A DNA stretch of 64,000 nt from Streptomyces rimosus subsp. rimosus (GTDB lineage: Bacteria; Actinomycetota; Actinomycetes; Streptomycetales; Streptomycetaceae): positions 28,970 through 92,969 of the forward strand of contig NZ_JOCQ01000026.1 in assembly GCF_000720725.1 (NCBI RefSeq), given 5' to 3'. The translations under genes were made by a program, and so were the position numbers. Shown piece by piece: positions 1-9,047 of the stretch. The notes beneath the pieces are model-generated. The model saw nothing but the letters and a program-made list of their open reading frames with translations, had not been told where the DNA came from and searched no databases. Position 1 is the first letter of the stretch. Every line of letters begins with the position of its first letter.

Positions 1-1
1 C

Positions 2-568
2 CTGATGGTCGACGCACCCAACTGGGGGCAGGACTGGTCGCACACCATGCGGGACAACGCCGCGTCCGTCTTCAACGCGGATCCCGACAGGAACACCGTC
101 TTCTCGGTCCACATGTACGGGGTCTACGACACCGCCGCCGAGGTGCGGGACTACCTGAACCACTTCATCGACAAGCACCTTCCCATCGTGGTCGGTGAGT
201 TCGGCAGTCGGCACAGCGACGGCGACCCGGACGAGGACGCCATCATGGAAACCGCCCAATCCCTGAAGATGGGCTACATGGGCTGGTCCTGGAGCGGTAA
301 CGGCAGCGGCGTCGAATACTTGGACATGGTCAACGGTTTCGACGCGAACTCGCTGACCAACTGGGGCAGGCGTTTCTTCTACGGCAGTAACGGCATCTCG
401 ACGACGTCCAAGCCGGCCACCGTCTACGGCGGGAACACGGGAGGTGGCACAGCTCCCAACGGATACCCCTACTGCGTCCACGGCGGCGCCTCGGACCCTG
501 ACGGTGACGGCTGGGGCTGGGAGAACAGCCGGTCCTGTGTGGTCCGCGGCGGCGCCGCAGACCGCTGA
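2..568 (+). CDS. Secreted beta-mannanase, GH5 subfamily 8, C-terminal part with CBM10-like module
   Basis: The 5' end lies outside the window; the reading frame is open from base 2. The visible part is the C-terminal half of a glycoside hydrolase family 5 catalytic barrel. HMYG followed by IVVGEFGSR carries the likely nucleophile Glu (about residue 65 counted from the ATG at 5), and GYMGWSWSGNG with a downstream YLDM is the pattern I associate with subfamily 8 endo-beta-1,4-mannanases of Streptomyces. After a short Gly/Thr linker comes a 30-residue module (YPYCVHGG...DGDGWGWENSRSCVV) that looks like a CBM10 cellulose-binding domain with two cysteines. The enzyme would be exported and cleave mannan or glucomannan in plant material. 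The signal peptide cannot be seen. A cellulase of the same family is the main alternative. Confidence 0.82.
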   Translation: MMVDAPNWGQDWSHTMRDNAASVFNADPDRNTVFSVHMYGVYDTAAEVRDYLNHFIDKHLPIVVGEFGSRHSDGDPDEDAIMETAQSLKMGYMGWSWSGNGSGVEYLDMVNGFDANSLTNWGRRFFYGSNGISTTSKPATVYGGNTGGGTAPNGYPYCVHGGASDPDGDGWGWENSRSCVVRGGAADR

Positions 569-763
569 CGGACTCTCGGGCGGCAGAAGGCCGGGACATC
601 GGCTGTGGCGGCTGATGTGCGTTGCCGGCGACCGCCGATATCTGATTTTGCCTGTCCCGGGTATGGAATTCCGGACGGGGGCCTTGTCGAAGAACAACCC
701 AGCCGTCCTGATCAACGTGGCGCTGGAACAGCTGGGACGGCAGGGGCATGAAGCTGTCGGAGG

Positions 764-792
764 GGGCGGCCGTACGCGGGTACAGGCCGCCC
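764..792 (-). terminator. Hairpin behind the serine hydrolase gene
   Basis: Perfect 8-bp arms GGGCGGCC (764-771) and GGCCGCCC (785-792) with a 13-nt loop lie directly downstream of the stop of the leftward gene at 797. No U-tract is visible, as is usual in actinomycetes. Confidence 0.4.
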
Positions 793-796
793 GCTG

Positions 797-1912
797 TCAG
801 CGCAATCCGTCGTAGGCGGCCATCACGATCTCCAGGGCGCGGTTGTCCTCCTGCCGCCCCCGGTCGATCATCTGGTTCATGACATAGGCCACGGTCATGC
901 GCGGGCCAGGATCACTGACGACCATCGAGCCGCCCCAGCCGCCCCAGCCGAAGGTGTTGCCGAAGTCGCCGAAACCCATCGTGTAGCAGATCCGCGTCCC
1001 CAGGACCCGGTCGTCACCGCGGAAGACTTCCTGCCACGCCGGCTCGCAGCCCCGGGGCGACAGCAGCCGCACGCCACCGACCGCCCCGTGGCTCGCCAGC
1101 ACCGACTGGACGAGGCTGACGGAACGCGCGTTGCCGAAGCCGTTCGCCGCGGGGATCTGTGCACGGCGCCAGGCCACGGAGTTCGCGTCCTTGACCCGGA
1201 CCGCGGCAGCGGAGTTCTCCCGGGGCGCGCTGTCCGATCCGGGCGGCGCGCCGGCAGCGTACTCCTCGCTCTGCCCAGGTGGCGGAATGAGCGGCGCGAC
1301 GCGGGGGTCGTGCTCCGCGGAGAGGCCGATGTGGAAGTCCGCGCCCAGCGGTTCGGCGACTTCCTCGGCGAAGAATGCGCCGAGGCTGCGGCCGGTGACA
1401 CGGCGGACGATCTCGCCGACGAGGAACCCGAAGGTGAGCGAGTGGTAGCCGGCGGCCGATCCCGGTTCCCATGCGAGTGCTTGTGCGGCCAGCCGCGCCG
1501 TCGTGCTCTCCCAGTCGTATATCTCATCGACCGTCTTCACGCCGGACAGCTCCGGCAGTCCCGCGGTGTGTGACAGCACATGCCGCACCAGCACGCCCTC
1601 CTTGCCGGACGCTGCGAACTCGGGCCAATAGGTGACGACCGGCGCGGACAGATCGAGTTCGCCCCGGTCGGCAAGGATCAGCGCGCACAGGGCGGTCATG
1701 GTCTTGGTCGTCGACATCACTGCGGTGATGGTGTCGCGCTCCCACCTGATGGAACGGGCCGCATCGACGTACCCGCCCCAGATGTCGACCATTGGCTCGC
1801 CGTCGATGTGGACGGCCGCCGAAGCGCCCACGTCATCCTTGCCGAGTGAGGCTTCAAGAGCCTCCCGTACCCCGGCGAACCGGGGCTCGCACATTCCGTG
1901 AATTTCAGTCAT
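797..1912 (-). CDS. Serine hydrolase of the beta-lactamase / esterase (class C-like) family
   Basis: A 371-residue protein with the class C/EstB beta-lactamase-fold signature. The nucleophile motif SxxK is S67-T-T-K70, a tyrosine motif Y156-H-S158 follows, and a glycine-rich GWGGWGGS segment stands where the third active-site strand would be. HVLSHTAGLPEL (111-122) is typical of this family. No signal peptide is visible, so it is probably a cytoplasmic esterase/lipase-type hydrolase rather than an exported antibiotic-degrading enzyme; the substrate cannot be told. There is no good ribosome-binding site at the ATG at 1912, and a second ATG at residue 7 has none either, so the exact start is uncertain. 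The gene stands alone on the minus strand. Confidence 0.8.
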   Translation of the reverse strand: MTEIHGMCEPRFAGVREALEASLGKDDVGASAAVHIDGEPMVDIWGGYVDAARSIRWERDTITAVMSTTKTMTALCALILADRGELDLSAPVVTYWPEFAASGKEGVLVRHVLSHTAGLPELSGVKTVDEIYDWESTTARLAAQALAWEPGSAAGYHSLTFGFLVGEIVRRVTGRSLGAFFAEEVAEPLGADFHIGLSAEHDPRVAPLIPPPGQSEEYAAGAPPGSDSAPRENSAAAVRVKDANSVAWRRAQIPAANGFGNARSVSLVQSVLASHGAVGGVRLLSPRGCEPAWQEVFRGDDRVLGTRICYTMGFGDFGNTFGWGGWGGSMVVSDPGPRMTVAYVMNQMIDRGRQEDNRALEIVMAAYDGLR

Positions 1913-2468
1913 GCGCGGAAGTCTCGGACCTGGCCACTGCCCGGGTCAACCGAATTGCGACCGGAAGATTCAGAATGCCGATCAATATGTCCTGTGCCTC
2001 TCATGGATGAAATTCTTCGGGCGGGAGATCGAAAAAGAGGTCCGCAGCAGCTTGACCGAACGCACCCCTTCTGGAAATCGATTCTGCTCGGCCGGAGCCG
2101 GGCCCCGATTTCGCGAAACTCGGTGAAAGCATTACGAGTATGGCGACCCACCGAGATCCGTTGGGAGTGGCGCCGGCGACGTCGAACGTCAACCCTGCCC
2201 GCGCTGCTTGGCCCAGCCCGGCTCTGCGCGCCGATCCCGCTCGGGCACCGAAGCCGGGATGCACTACACCGGTACTACACCGGCCGCTTCACGAAGGTCC
2301 CCCGGCTCGCCAAGCTGCTACGGGTGCCGGCCCCGGCTGACCCGCAGCTCCGGCTGACCCGCGGCCCCGGCTGCGCGACACCCCGCCGCCTGCCGCCCTG
2401 ACCCGGGCACCTCGGCAGCTACCCGACTGGGTCTCAACCAGGACTCACCGCGGCGGGCGTCGCCGGAA
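1913..2468. other. Intergenic stretch without a recognisable gene
   Basis: This 556-bp stretch is less GC-biased at its left end (1980-2150) than its neighbours. All frames give low-quality translations with no family resemblance and no start with a ribosome-binding site. It may hold the promoter of the leftward serine hydrolase. I see no convincing hairpin or repeat. Confidence 0.5.
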
Positions 2469-3086
2469 TCACTTGCGGCCGACGTGACCTGTGAGGGTGC
2501 CCGCCCGTGGGACCACCGTCCCGGTGGACCGCCACAGGGCGCGTGCGAGGCAGGCCAAGATGGCGCCGACCACGATGTGCAGGGCCCTGGTGAACGCGGA
2601 CTCGGGCAGGGCGGTCAGGAACGCGAAGGGCGGAAGCACGGTCGCGTACGCCCATGACGCGAGCCGCGGGAATACCCGGGCGCGCAGCGTTGCCGCCCCG
2701 AACAGGGCGCAGCCTGCGGCGAAGACGGCTGCGGAGCCGATCAGCGTGGGGACCGTGGGGCCCGTCAGGGTCTTGTCGACGACCGTATCGTCGAAGTAGA
2801 ACAGCACGAGGTTCGAGGTGAACGCGGCGCCGCCGAACAGACCGAGGCCGATGAGGTTGACGACGTAGGCCGTCTCCCCGAAGTGACCCGTGACCGCGCT
2901 CTGACGCCGGTGCAGCGCGGTCAGCAGCGGCAGCGAGAACGCGGGGGACAGGGCGAGGAAGAAACTGGTCGCCGCGGTCTCTCCGGTGAAGGTCTCGACG
3001 AGTGCGGGCAGGGCGACGAGCAGGCCGGCCAGCGCACCGGCCAGCGCGCCGATGCGGGCGGCCCGGTCGGACAGGGTGGTGGGCAT
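2469..3086 (-). CDS. Six-helix integral membrane protein, unknown function
   Basis: A 205-residue hydrophobic protein with about six membrane segments, beginning around IGALAGALAGLLVALPAL and ending with a basic tail. I chose the ATG at 3086 because AAGGAG sits 8-9 nt before it; an in-frame GTG three codons upstream overlaps that ribosome-binding site and is unlikely. It resembles the small DUF4386-like and other uncharacterised membrane proteins common in Streptomyces, without a motif that gives a function. It is divergent from the histidine kinase/response regulator pair at 3342-5140, and a large perfect palindrome lies between the two starts, so it is a candidate target of that two-component system. 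This link is inference. Confidence 0.7.
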   Translation of the reverse strand: MPTTLSDRAARIGALAGALAGLLVALPALVETFTGETAATSFFLALSPAFSLPLLTALHRRQSAVTGHFGETAYVVNLIGLGLFGGAAFTSNLVLFYFDDTVVDKTLTGPTVPTLIGSAAVFAAGCALFGAATLRARVFPRLASWAYATVLPPFAFLTALPESAFTRALHIVVGAILACLARALWRSTGTVVPRAGTLTGHVGRK

Positions 3087-3233
3087 GGGGGACACTCCTT
3101 GGTGTCGAAGGGCGGCCCGGCCCAGAGCCTCGCGGGCCGGGGCCGAGAACGTTAAACAGCCGTCGGCTGCCCGCGGCAGGTGAAGAACGGCGAGACCCGT
3201 CGCCGGGAGTCACCTGGTTCACCGCTGCCGTAC

Positions 3234-3259
3234 GGCCGTTCGGCACGTGCCGAACGGCC
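3234..3259. promoter_or_regulatory. 26-bp perfect palindrome in a divergent promoter region
   Basis: The arms GGCCGTTCGGCAC (3234-3246) and GTGCCGAACGGCC (3247-3259) are exact reverse complements with no spacer. The site lies 148 bp before the leftward membrane protein start (3086) and 83 bp before the kinase start (3342). It looks like a dimer operator, plausibly for the adjacent response regulator. Confidence 0.6.
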
Positions 3260-3341
3260 ACACCCGCCTGCAGCCGCTTCGCGCCCTCGCCCACCGGCCG
3301 CGGCCCGCCTAGCCTGGGCGGCACGCAGGAGGGGGTGGCGC

Positions 3342-4493
3342 ATGGCTGCGTACGTACCGGTGCCGTGGGTGTCGCCCCTGCTGTACGCCGCGGTGTTGGC
3401 GGGCGGCCTCTACTACACGCTGGCAGGCCTCGCCCCCGGCCCCGGCCCAACGCTCTGGCGCACGGCCGGGTTCGCCGCGGGGCTCGTAGCGCTGGCCGCC
3501 GTGGAAGCCTTGGAGCGGCGTGGGACCTTGGCCCGGGCGTGCCTGCCGCTGCTCGCGCGGGGCGCCCTGATCGCGGTGGTGGCCGCCCTCGACGTGTCCG
3601 GGCTGGCCCAGGTCCTCTTCGTGCTCCTGCCGTTCACCGCCTACTTCGCTCTCGGACGCTGCACCGCATTCGCGCTGGCCGTGCTGTGCGTGGCCGCGCT
3701 CCTCACCAGGTACGTGGTGTCCGCGCCTGGCTGGTACCGCGACGCGGAGCACGTGTCCGACCTGCTGATGCTCTGCGTCGGCCTGGTCCTGGCGCTCTCC
3801 ACGGCGGCCGTCGCCATCGGTGAACAACGGGTGCGGCGCGCCCTTGAGCAGTACGCCGCGCAGGTTGCGGAGTTGTCCGCCACGGCCGAGCGCAACCGTC
3901 TCGCGCGGGACATCCACGACAGCCTCGGGCACCACCTCACCGCCGTCTGCGTACAGTTGGAGATCGCCTCCGAGTTCCGGGCCACGGAACCCGATTCCGC
4001 CCAGCGGGCGGTCGATGAGGCGCGGCTGTCGGTGAAACGCGCGCTGGGCGATGTACGGCAGTCCGTACAGGCACTGCGGGGCGAGGAGAGGCATGCGTCG
4101 CTGACGGCGATGCTCGCGGGGCTGGCGCGCGACGGCGAGGCCCGCCCCCGGGTCACCGTGCAGGTGGAGGGATCCGAGGACGGCTACGGTCCAGCGGCGC
4201 TGACCGCGCTCTACCGGGCCGCGCAGGAAGGTCTGACCAACGCGCGACGCCACGCACAGGCCTCGCGGGTGACGGTGGCGGTCCGCCTGACAGAACACGC
4301 GGCGCGCCTTGTGGTGTCCGACGACGGCCGCGGCTTCACCCCGGGCGGGCCCGGCGCCGGATTCGGACTGCTCGGGATGCGGGAGCGGGTGCACCTGGCG
4401 GGCGGGAGCGTGCACATCGACAGCGGCCCTGGCCGGGGCACCCGGTTGACGGTGACGGTGCCGCGAGGCCGCGGCGGGGACGGCGTGACATGA
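3342..4493 (+). CDS. Sensor histidine kinase, NarL/DesK type (HisKA_3)
   Basis: A 383-residue kinase. The ATG at 3342 follows GCAGGAGG at a good distance, and an upstream in-frame extension has no ribosome-binding site. Residues 10-160 contain four to six membrane helices with little extracytoplasmic sequence, so the signal is probably sensed in or near the membrane. The HisKA_3 dimerisation box ERNRLARDIHDSLGHHLT places the phosphorylated histidine at H192. The HATPase_c domain shows the N box (LTNARRHA, N300), DDGRGF (327-332) and FGLLGMRERV. The last four bases (ATGA) overlap the response regulator start, so the pair is translationally coupled. The stimulus is unknown. Confidence 0.92.
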   Translation: MAAYVPVPWVSPLLYAAVLAGGLYYTLAGLAPGPGPTLWRTAGFAAGLVALAAVEALERRGTLARACLPLLARGALIAVVAALDVSGLAQVLFVLLPFTAYFALGRCTAFALAVLCVAALLTRYVVSAPGWYRDAEHVSDLLMLCVGLVLALSTAAVAIGEQRVRRALEQYAAQVAELSATAERNRLARDIHDSLGHHLTAVCVQLEIASEFRATEPDSAQRAVDEARLSVKRALGDVRQSVQALRGEERHASLTAMLAGLARDGEARPRVTVQVEGSEDGYGPAALTALYRAAQEGLTNARRHAQASRVTVAVRLTEHAARLVVSDDGRGFTPGGPGAGFGLLGMRERVHLAGGSVHIDSGPGRGTRLTVTVPRGRGGDGVT

Positions 4494-5140
4494 GCAAGGA
4501 GGCGACGCCGGTTCGCGTACTGGTCGTGGACGATCAGCGGCTCATCCGGGACGGCATCGCCTCGCTGCTGTCCCTCCGGCCGGGCATCACGGTCGTCGGC
4601 ACGGCGGTGGACGGCCGCGAAGCCGTCGCGAAGGTGCTCGAACTGCGCCCGGACATCGTGCTGATGGATGTCCGGATGCCGGGGATGGACGGTGTCGAGG
4701 CGGTCGCCGTCCTGTGCCGCGAGGCGCCGGAGTGCCGGGCGGTGATGCTGACGACGTTCGACGACGAGGAGTACGTCGTCCAGGCGCTGCGCGCGGGCGC
4801 CTGCGGCTACCTGCTCAAGGACCTGCCGGCCGACGAACTCGCCCACGCGGTGCGCCTCGCGCACGCGGGCGTCACCCAGCTCGACGCCTCCGTGACCCGC
4901 CACCTCGCCGCCTGCCTGCCCTCGCCGGTCTCCGGGGCAGGGCCGGCCGTCGCCCTCAGCCCGCGCGAGATCGACATCCTGCGCCTGGTGGCACAGGGCA
5001 GGACCAACCGGGAGATCGCCACGCAGCTCTACCTCAGCGAGGGCACCGTGAAGAACCACATCTCCCGCATCCTCGGCCGCCTCGCCCTGCGCGACCGCAC
5101 CCAGGCCGCACTACGCGCCCGGGACCTGGGCCTGCTGTGA
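4490..5140 (+). CDS. Response regulator, NarL/LuxR family
   Basis: A 216-residue two-domain regulator. The receiver domain (about 1-125) has the acidic pair D14-D15, the phosphoacceptor D60 in DIVLMDVRMPG and the conserved K110. The C-terminal LuxR-type helix-turn-helix spans roughly 156-205 (LSPREIDILRLVAQGRTNREIA...EGTVKNHISRIL). It overlaps the kinase gene by four bases and is its cognate partner. The 26-bp palindrome upstream of the kinase gene is a candidate autoregulatory site, as NarL-type regulators bind inverted repeats; that is inference. Confidence 0.94.
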   Translation: MSKEATPVRVLVVDDQRLIRDGIASLLSLRPGITVVGTAVDGREAVAKVLELRPDIVLMDVRMPGMDGVEAVAVLCREAPECRAVMLTTFDDEEYVVQALRAGACGYLLKDLPADELAHAVRLAHAGVTQLDASVTRHLAACLPSPVSGAGPAVALSPREIDILRLVAQGRTNREIATQLYLSEGTVKNHISRILGRLALRDRTQAALRARDLGLL

Positions 5141-5347
5141 ACGCCGGCCCCGGCACCGGCCGAATGGGGCTCAGGCCGACGCACGGGATGCCGGCGACGC
5201 CTGCCGGGGCTCGGGGCCCTCGGCGCTACTACAGGGATTTTGCGGGACAGCCCAAGGACTGGGCCCGCATCGGGGAACGCACGCCGGTACCGGTCACCAA
5301 CTCACGCCGGCACGGTTTCCACGAGCATGACGCAGAGGAGAATACGC

Positions 5348-5983
5348 ATGTCGCACAGGAGGACCGCCATTCTTGTGGGGTTGCTCTTCATCTCGTCGAC
5401 CATCACCTTTGCCGTCGGCAGCTCCCTCGTGCAAACGTACTTCTCCGATGCGGAGCCGAGCAGCGGGACGCTGCTCGGCGGGGTCTTCATGGAGTGGTAC
5501 ACGGCTCTGGCGGTCATTGCCATCGGCATCGCCCTGCTTCCCGTACTCAAGCCACACGGGAAGCGCCTGTCAGAAAGCTATCTGGTTCTCCGGACCACGG
5601 AGGGCACGGCGATCCTCGTCGTGGGAGCCTGTTTTCTGGCGAGCCGACGGCAATTCGGGGACTACCACCTGCTCGTCTACGCTCTGTCCGGCACCGGCGG
5701 ACTCATTCTGTCCCACCTGCTGCTGCGTTCCGGGCTGATCGCCAGGTGGCTGTCGCTGCTGGGGGTGGTGGGCTACGCCGCCCTGCTGGCGGGGGTCCTG
5801 ACGGATGCGTTGGGAGCAGCCGATCTCGATACCGGTGCCGGAACCGCGTTCCTCGTTCCGGGTGGCGTGTTCGAGCTGGTGTTTCCGCTGTTGTTGATCT
5901 TCAGGGGCTGGCGCTCCGTCGAGCCGGGCGCCGGCACGAAGGACCGTGGCCCGGGAGCCACGTCAGACGGGCCTCACAGGTGA
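5348..5983 (+). CDS. DUF4386 family integral membrane protein
   Basis: A 211-residue membrane protein. The ATG at 5348 is preceded by GAGGAG (5335-5340). The sequence has about six hydrophobic helices and the arrangement typical of DUF4386: short N-terminus, first helix ILVGLLFISSTITFAVG, then a loop with NDP-like/acidic residues, then paired helices ending in FELVFPLLLIFRGW. The family is common in actinobacteria and Bacillus and has no established function. It follows the two-component pair after about 200 bp on the same strand, without overlap, so it may be a separate transcription unit. The hydrophilic C-terminal 20 residues are probably disordered. Confidence 0.8.
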   Translation: MSHRRTAILVGLLFISSTITFAVGSSLVQTYFSDAEPSSGTLLGGVFMEWYTALAVIAIGIALLPVLKPHGKRLSESYLVLRTTEGTAILVVGACFLASRRQFGDYHLLVYALSGTGGLILSHLLLRSGLIARWLSLLGVVGYAALLAGVLTDALGAADLDTGAGTAFLVPGGVFELVFPLLLIFRGWRSVEPGAGTKDRGPGATSDGPHR

Positions 5984-6300
5984 CATCTGTTGCCATGGGC
6001 GCGGTCATGGGCGCCCTCATGGCGCGGTGAGGACGCCAATGTGCCGGAGGCGTGGGGCATGCAAACCCGGGGCGCCCCAAGATCGCTTGGCTGATCGCGG
6101 TTGCGCAGGTCCGGCCGAGCCCCTTTCACCGAAGATGTCCGGCCGGCCGAGGCGGAGCAGGATGCCGCTCGGGGTGAGGGTACGGCGCAGCAGGGAGAGG
6201 GGCGGTTGCTGGGAGCCGCTGGATTCGCCTACCGCCCCGCCTGCCGGATCGGCAGTACGGGCGGGACGGCGGCCACTCCGGTCCGGCGCGCCCGATGGGG
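5984..6300. other. Intergenic stretch between convergent genes, no gene seen
   Basis: The 317-bp gap lies between the convergent DUF4386 and PucR-type genes. The open frames here are extensions of other frames of the flanking genes. I see no clear long hairpin. Confidence 0.45.
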
Positions 6301-7557
6301 TCAGCGCCATGCTCCCGACAGGCGCCGGGTGACGACTGCGCTGAGCGTGCGCACGCCCCGCGCCGAGCCGGGGTCGATGCCGGTGAGTTCCCGTACGCGG
6401 CGAAGGCGGTAGTCCAGGGTGCGGATGTGGACGTTGAGGGCGGTCGCCGTGGCGCCGCGGTGCATGTCGTGGCGGTAGTACGCGTCGAGGGTGACGAGCA
6501 GGTCCGGGCCGGAGTCCAGCCGTCGGGCCACGTCGCGCAGCCATGCGTCAACGAACGGCACATCCACGACGGCGAGTTCGACGAAAACATCGGCCAGGGT
6601 ATGCGGCCGGAGTCGGGCGGACGCCCGGCGCAGCGGGGCCGCCCGGCTGATCCGCCGGGCCCGGTCGAGGGCGTCGGCCAGTTCGGGCAGCGGCGCGGTG
6701 GCGGTGCCGACGGCGCAGGGCTGACCGAGGGCCCGGGCGAAGTCCCGTACGAGCTCGGAGAAATGGTCGGGGGCGAGATCGGGCAAGAGGTCGAGAACGG
6801 CGTGCGGCGCTACGGTTTCCGCTTTCGTCGCGCCGGAACCCAGGGGAATCAGGGCGATCAGCTCACCGCTGCCGTCTCCGGTCTCCGCACCCCACATGAC
6901 CGGCACCCGGTGGCTCTTCACCAGCGTCTCGATCTCGTATTCCAGGAAACGGTCATCGCCGGGACGGTCCGGCATCCGGAACACCGTCACGGCCCAGTGA
7001 TCCGGCAGTTCCATGTCGACGGCCGAAGCGAGTTCCACCGATATGGGATCGCCGTTCAACAGTGACCGGGTCAACAGGGCGACCTGCTCGACGTACTGTG
7101 TCCGGCGGCGCAGTACCCGTACGAATCCCTGGCAGTAGGCGCCGATGCCACGTTCACCCTGTGGGGCGAACCAGGTCATCATGCGCATGATTTCCTCGAC
7201 ACCGCCGCCGCGCTGAGCCTCGGTCGCCTCGTTGATCTCGCGCAGCATGAGCGCGGTGTGCAGCCACAGGACCCGCTGCCGTGCGTCGAGCGACATTCCC
7301 GCCCCGGCCCGCAGCTCGCCCATCGATGCGATGTGGTCGAGATCGTCATCGGTCAACGCCTGGTTGTCCGGCGACAGTTCGACGGTCCGGCGCCGGAGCC
7401 ACAGCGAGTGCTCCAGCGTCGCGGCCCGTGCCCGGGGGCTCCTGTCCAGGAGTCCGATCTCCGGGATCTCGCGCGTGTACGCCTCGACCTCCCGGCGGGC
7501 GTTGGCCGACGCCCGCCGGGCCAGTTCGGCGAAGAGGCTCCCCACGGATGCGAGCAT
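6301..7557 (-). CDS. PucR/CdaR-type transcriptional regulator
   Basis: A 418-residue protein that ends in the PucR C-terminal helix-turn-helix (HTH_30): LLVTLDAYYRHDMHRGATATALNVHIRTLDYRLRRV split over about 352-388, followed by ELTGIDP and a short tail. The preceding region resembles the GGDEF-like/CdaR middle domain of the family. Known members control purine, sugar-diacid or polyketide metabolism in response to small effectors; the effector here cannot be read. The gene is divergent from the secreted DUF4394 protein at 7875. The ATG at 7557 has no evident ribosome-binding site; a GTG four codons later is no better, so the start is provisional. Confidence 0.82.
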   Translation of the reverse strand: MLASVGSLFAELARRASANARREVEAYTREIPEIGLLDRSPRARAATLEHSLWLRRRTVELSPDNQALTDDDLDHIASMGELRAGAGMSLDARQRVLWLHTALMLREINEATEAQRGGGVEEIMRMMTWFAPQGERGIGAYCQGFVRVLRRRTQYVEQVALLTRSLLNGDPISVELASAVDMELPDHWAVTVFRMPDRPGDDRFLEYEIETLVKSHRVPVMWGAETGDGSGELIALIPLGSGATKAETVAPHAVLDLLPDLAPDHFSELVRDFARALGQPCAVGTATAPLPELADALDRARRISRAAPLRRASARLRPHTLADVFVELAVVDVPFVDAWLRDVARRLDSGPDLLVTLDAYYRHDMHRGATATALNVHIRTLDYRLRRVRELTGIDPGSARGVRTLSAVVTRRLSGAWR

Positions 7558-7874
7558 GCCATTTCAGGCGTACTGGCCGACAGGTGAATTCCGGACGGCG
7601 TTCATCACTGCGCATAAATCTGCGGCAAGCATGCGACCAGGCTTTTGTCACAGTGCGCAAAATTCCCGGATCGGGGCGTTCTCGTCACCTCTTCCGCTTG
7701 TGCAGGAGCCGTGAAGCGGCCTTAATGAGAACCGCGTACACGCTCGTAGGGAACACCGTGGCAGTCATTCTGGGCGTGACTCCGGCATGACTCCGTAATG
7801 AGTACGGGCGATCGTACGGAAAATCTCAGCCGGGCGCCGCGCAATGGCGCTCGCTCAAACCGGAGGGGGCTCCG
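7558..7874. promoter_or_regulatory. Divergent control region between PucR-type regulator and DUF4394 gene
   Basis: This 317-bp region separates divergent starts. It is locally AT-richer than its surroundings (about 7600-7680 and 7780-7830). Two related segments, CACTGCGCATAA near 7606 and CACAGTGCGCAAAA near 7650, share a TGCGCA core and could be regulator sites. No gene is visible. Confidence 0.35.
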
Positions 7875-8750
7875 ATGAGAGCAGGCACGAGAAAGAGAAT
7901 CATGGCGGCAGTGACGGTCACGGTCACGTCCGTGGCGCTCATGCTCGGCACGTCGGGCACCGGTTCCGCCGCGCCCGCCGCCACCCCGGGCCTGCGTGCG
8001 TTCGGGATCAGTGGCGACGGCACTCTGATGGTCGCGTTCAAGACCGACCGGCCGAACGTCCTCGACTGGGTCAGGGCCGTCACCGGCCTCAGCGGCGACA
8101 CGAGCCTGGTCGGGATCGACTTCCGAGTGCAGGACGGAATCCTGTACGGCGTCGGCAACAAGGGCGGCATCTACACGATCAGGACTCCGCAGGGCACCGA
8201 GGACGTCGTGGTCACCAAGGTGTCCCAGCTTCAGTACGAGTTGCGCGGTACGGCGTTCGGCGTCGACTTCAACCCGGCGGCCGACCGGCTCCGCGTGATC
8301 AGCGACAACGGCCAGAACCTGCGGCACAACCTCAACGACCACACGACCATCCAGGACCTGAACCTCACCACCCCGCCGGCGGAGGGCACGACCAAGGGCG
8401 TCACCGCCGCCGCGTACACGAACAACGATCTCAGCACGGCCACCGCGACCGCGCTGGCCGACATCAACACGAGCAGCGACCAGGTCGTCCTCCAGTCCCC
8501 GGCCAACAACGGCACACTCGCCCCGACCGGCAGCCTCGGCATCGACGCCGGGCTCAACGCCGGCATGGACATCTACAGCACGCTGTCCGGCGGGAAGGCG
8601 GTCGACAACGCCGCCTTCGCCTCCCTCACCCCGTACGGCGCCGGCACCCCGTCGCTCTACAGCATCAACGTCTTCACCGGCCAGGCCACCCCCATCGCCC
8701 AGTTCCCGCTGAACATCACCGACCTGGCCATCGCCCTCACCGGCACCTGA
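7875..8750 (+). CDS. Secreted DUF4394 domain protein
   Basis: A 291-residue exported protein. The ATG at 7875 follows CGGAGGGGG. A signal peptide is clear: basic residues at 2-8, a hydrophobic stretch to about residue 25, and a cleavage site near GSAA-PAA (about 33). The mature protein matches the DUF4394 beta-propeller-like family: a repeated pattern such as LVGIDFRVQDGILYGVGNKGGIYTI, FGVDFNPAADRLRVISDNGQNLRHNL and ALTG near the end. The biochemical role of DUF4394 is not established; members are secreted or cell-wall-associated. It is divergent from the PucR-type regulator, which is a plausible controller. Confidence 0.86.
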   Translation: MRAGTRKRIMAAVTVTVTSVALMLGTSGTGSAAPAATPGLRAFGISGDGTLMVAFKTDRPNVLDWVRAVTGLSGDTSLVGIDFRVQDGILYGVGNKGGIYTIRTPQGTEDVVVTKVSQLQYELRGTAFGVDFNPAADRLRVISDNGQNLRHNLNDHTTIQDLNLTTPPAEGTTKGVTAAAYTNNDLSTATATALADINTSSDQVVLQSPANNGTLAPTGSLGIDAGLNAGMDIYSTLSGGKAVDNAAFASLTPYGAGTPSLYSINVFTGQATPIAQFPLNITDLAIALTGT

Positions 8751-8768
8751 TTCCGTCGGTCTTGTCCT

Positions 8769-8800
8769 CGCCGCGGCCTGGCCACCACCGGACCGCGGCG
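8769..8800 (+). terminator. Hairpin behind the DUF4394 gene
   Basis: Arms CGCCGCGG (8769-8776) and CCGCGGCG (8793-8800) with a 16-nt loop begin 18 bp after the stop codon. No U-tract. Confidence 0.45.
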
Positions 8801-9047
8801 TGTCACCGCTACGGACACGGGGCTTCTTACGGCAGATCCGGCACGTAGTCCCGCCACTGCTCGCGGTGCGGGCCGACTCCGGTGACGACGTACATCACGC
8901 CGTCTGTTGCGATTACCGGGGAGACGCTTCGGGATGGACGTGGCCGCTGGTCGTGGACGGCTGGCTGCGGCGGTGAGCCAGGCCGGGGCGGGATGCAGGC
9001 CTTCGGGAGCGGCAAGGTGGCGGTGTGGGGCGAGGCGCTGGCGGTGC

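Noticed and set aside
1960..2150. Small gene in the AT-richer part of the 1.9-2.4 kb gap
   Set aside because: Frames such as the one reading MKFFGREIEKEVRSSLTERT lack a ribosome-binding site, break soon and match no family I recognise.
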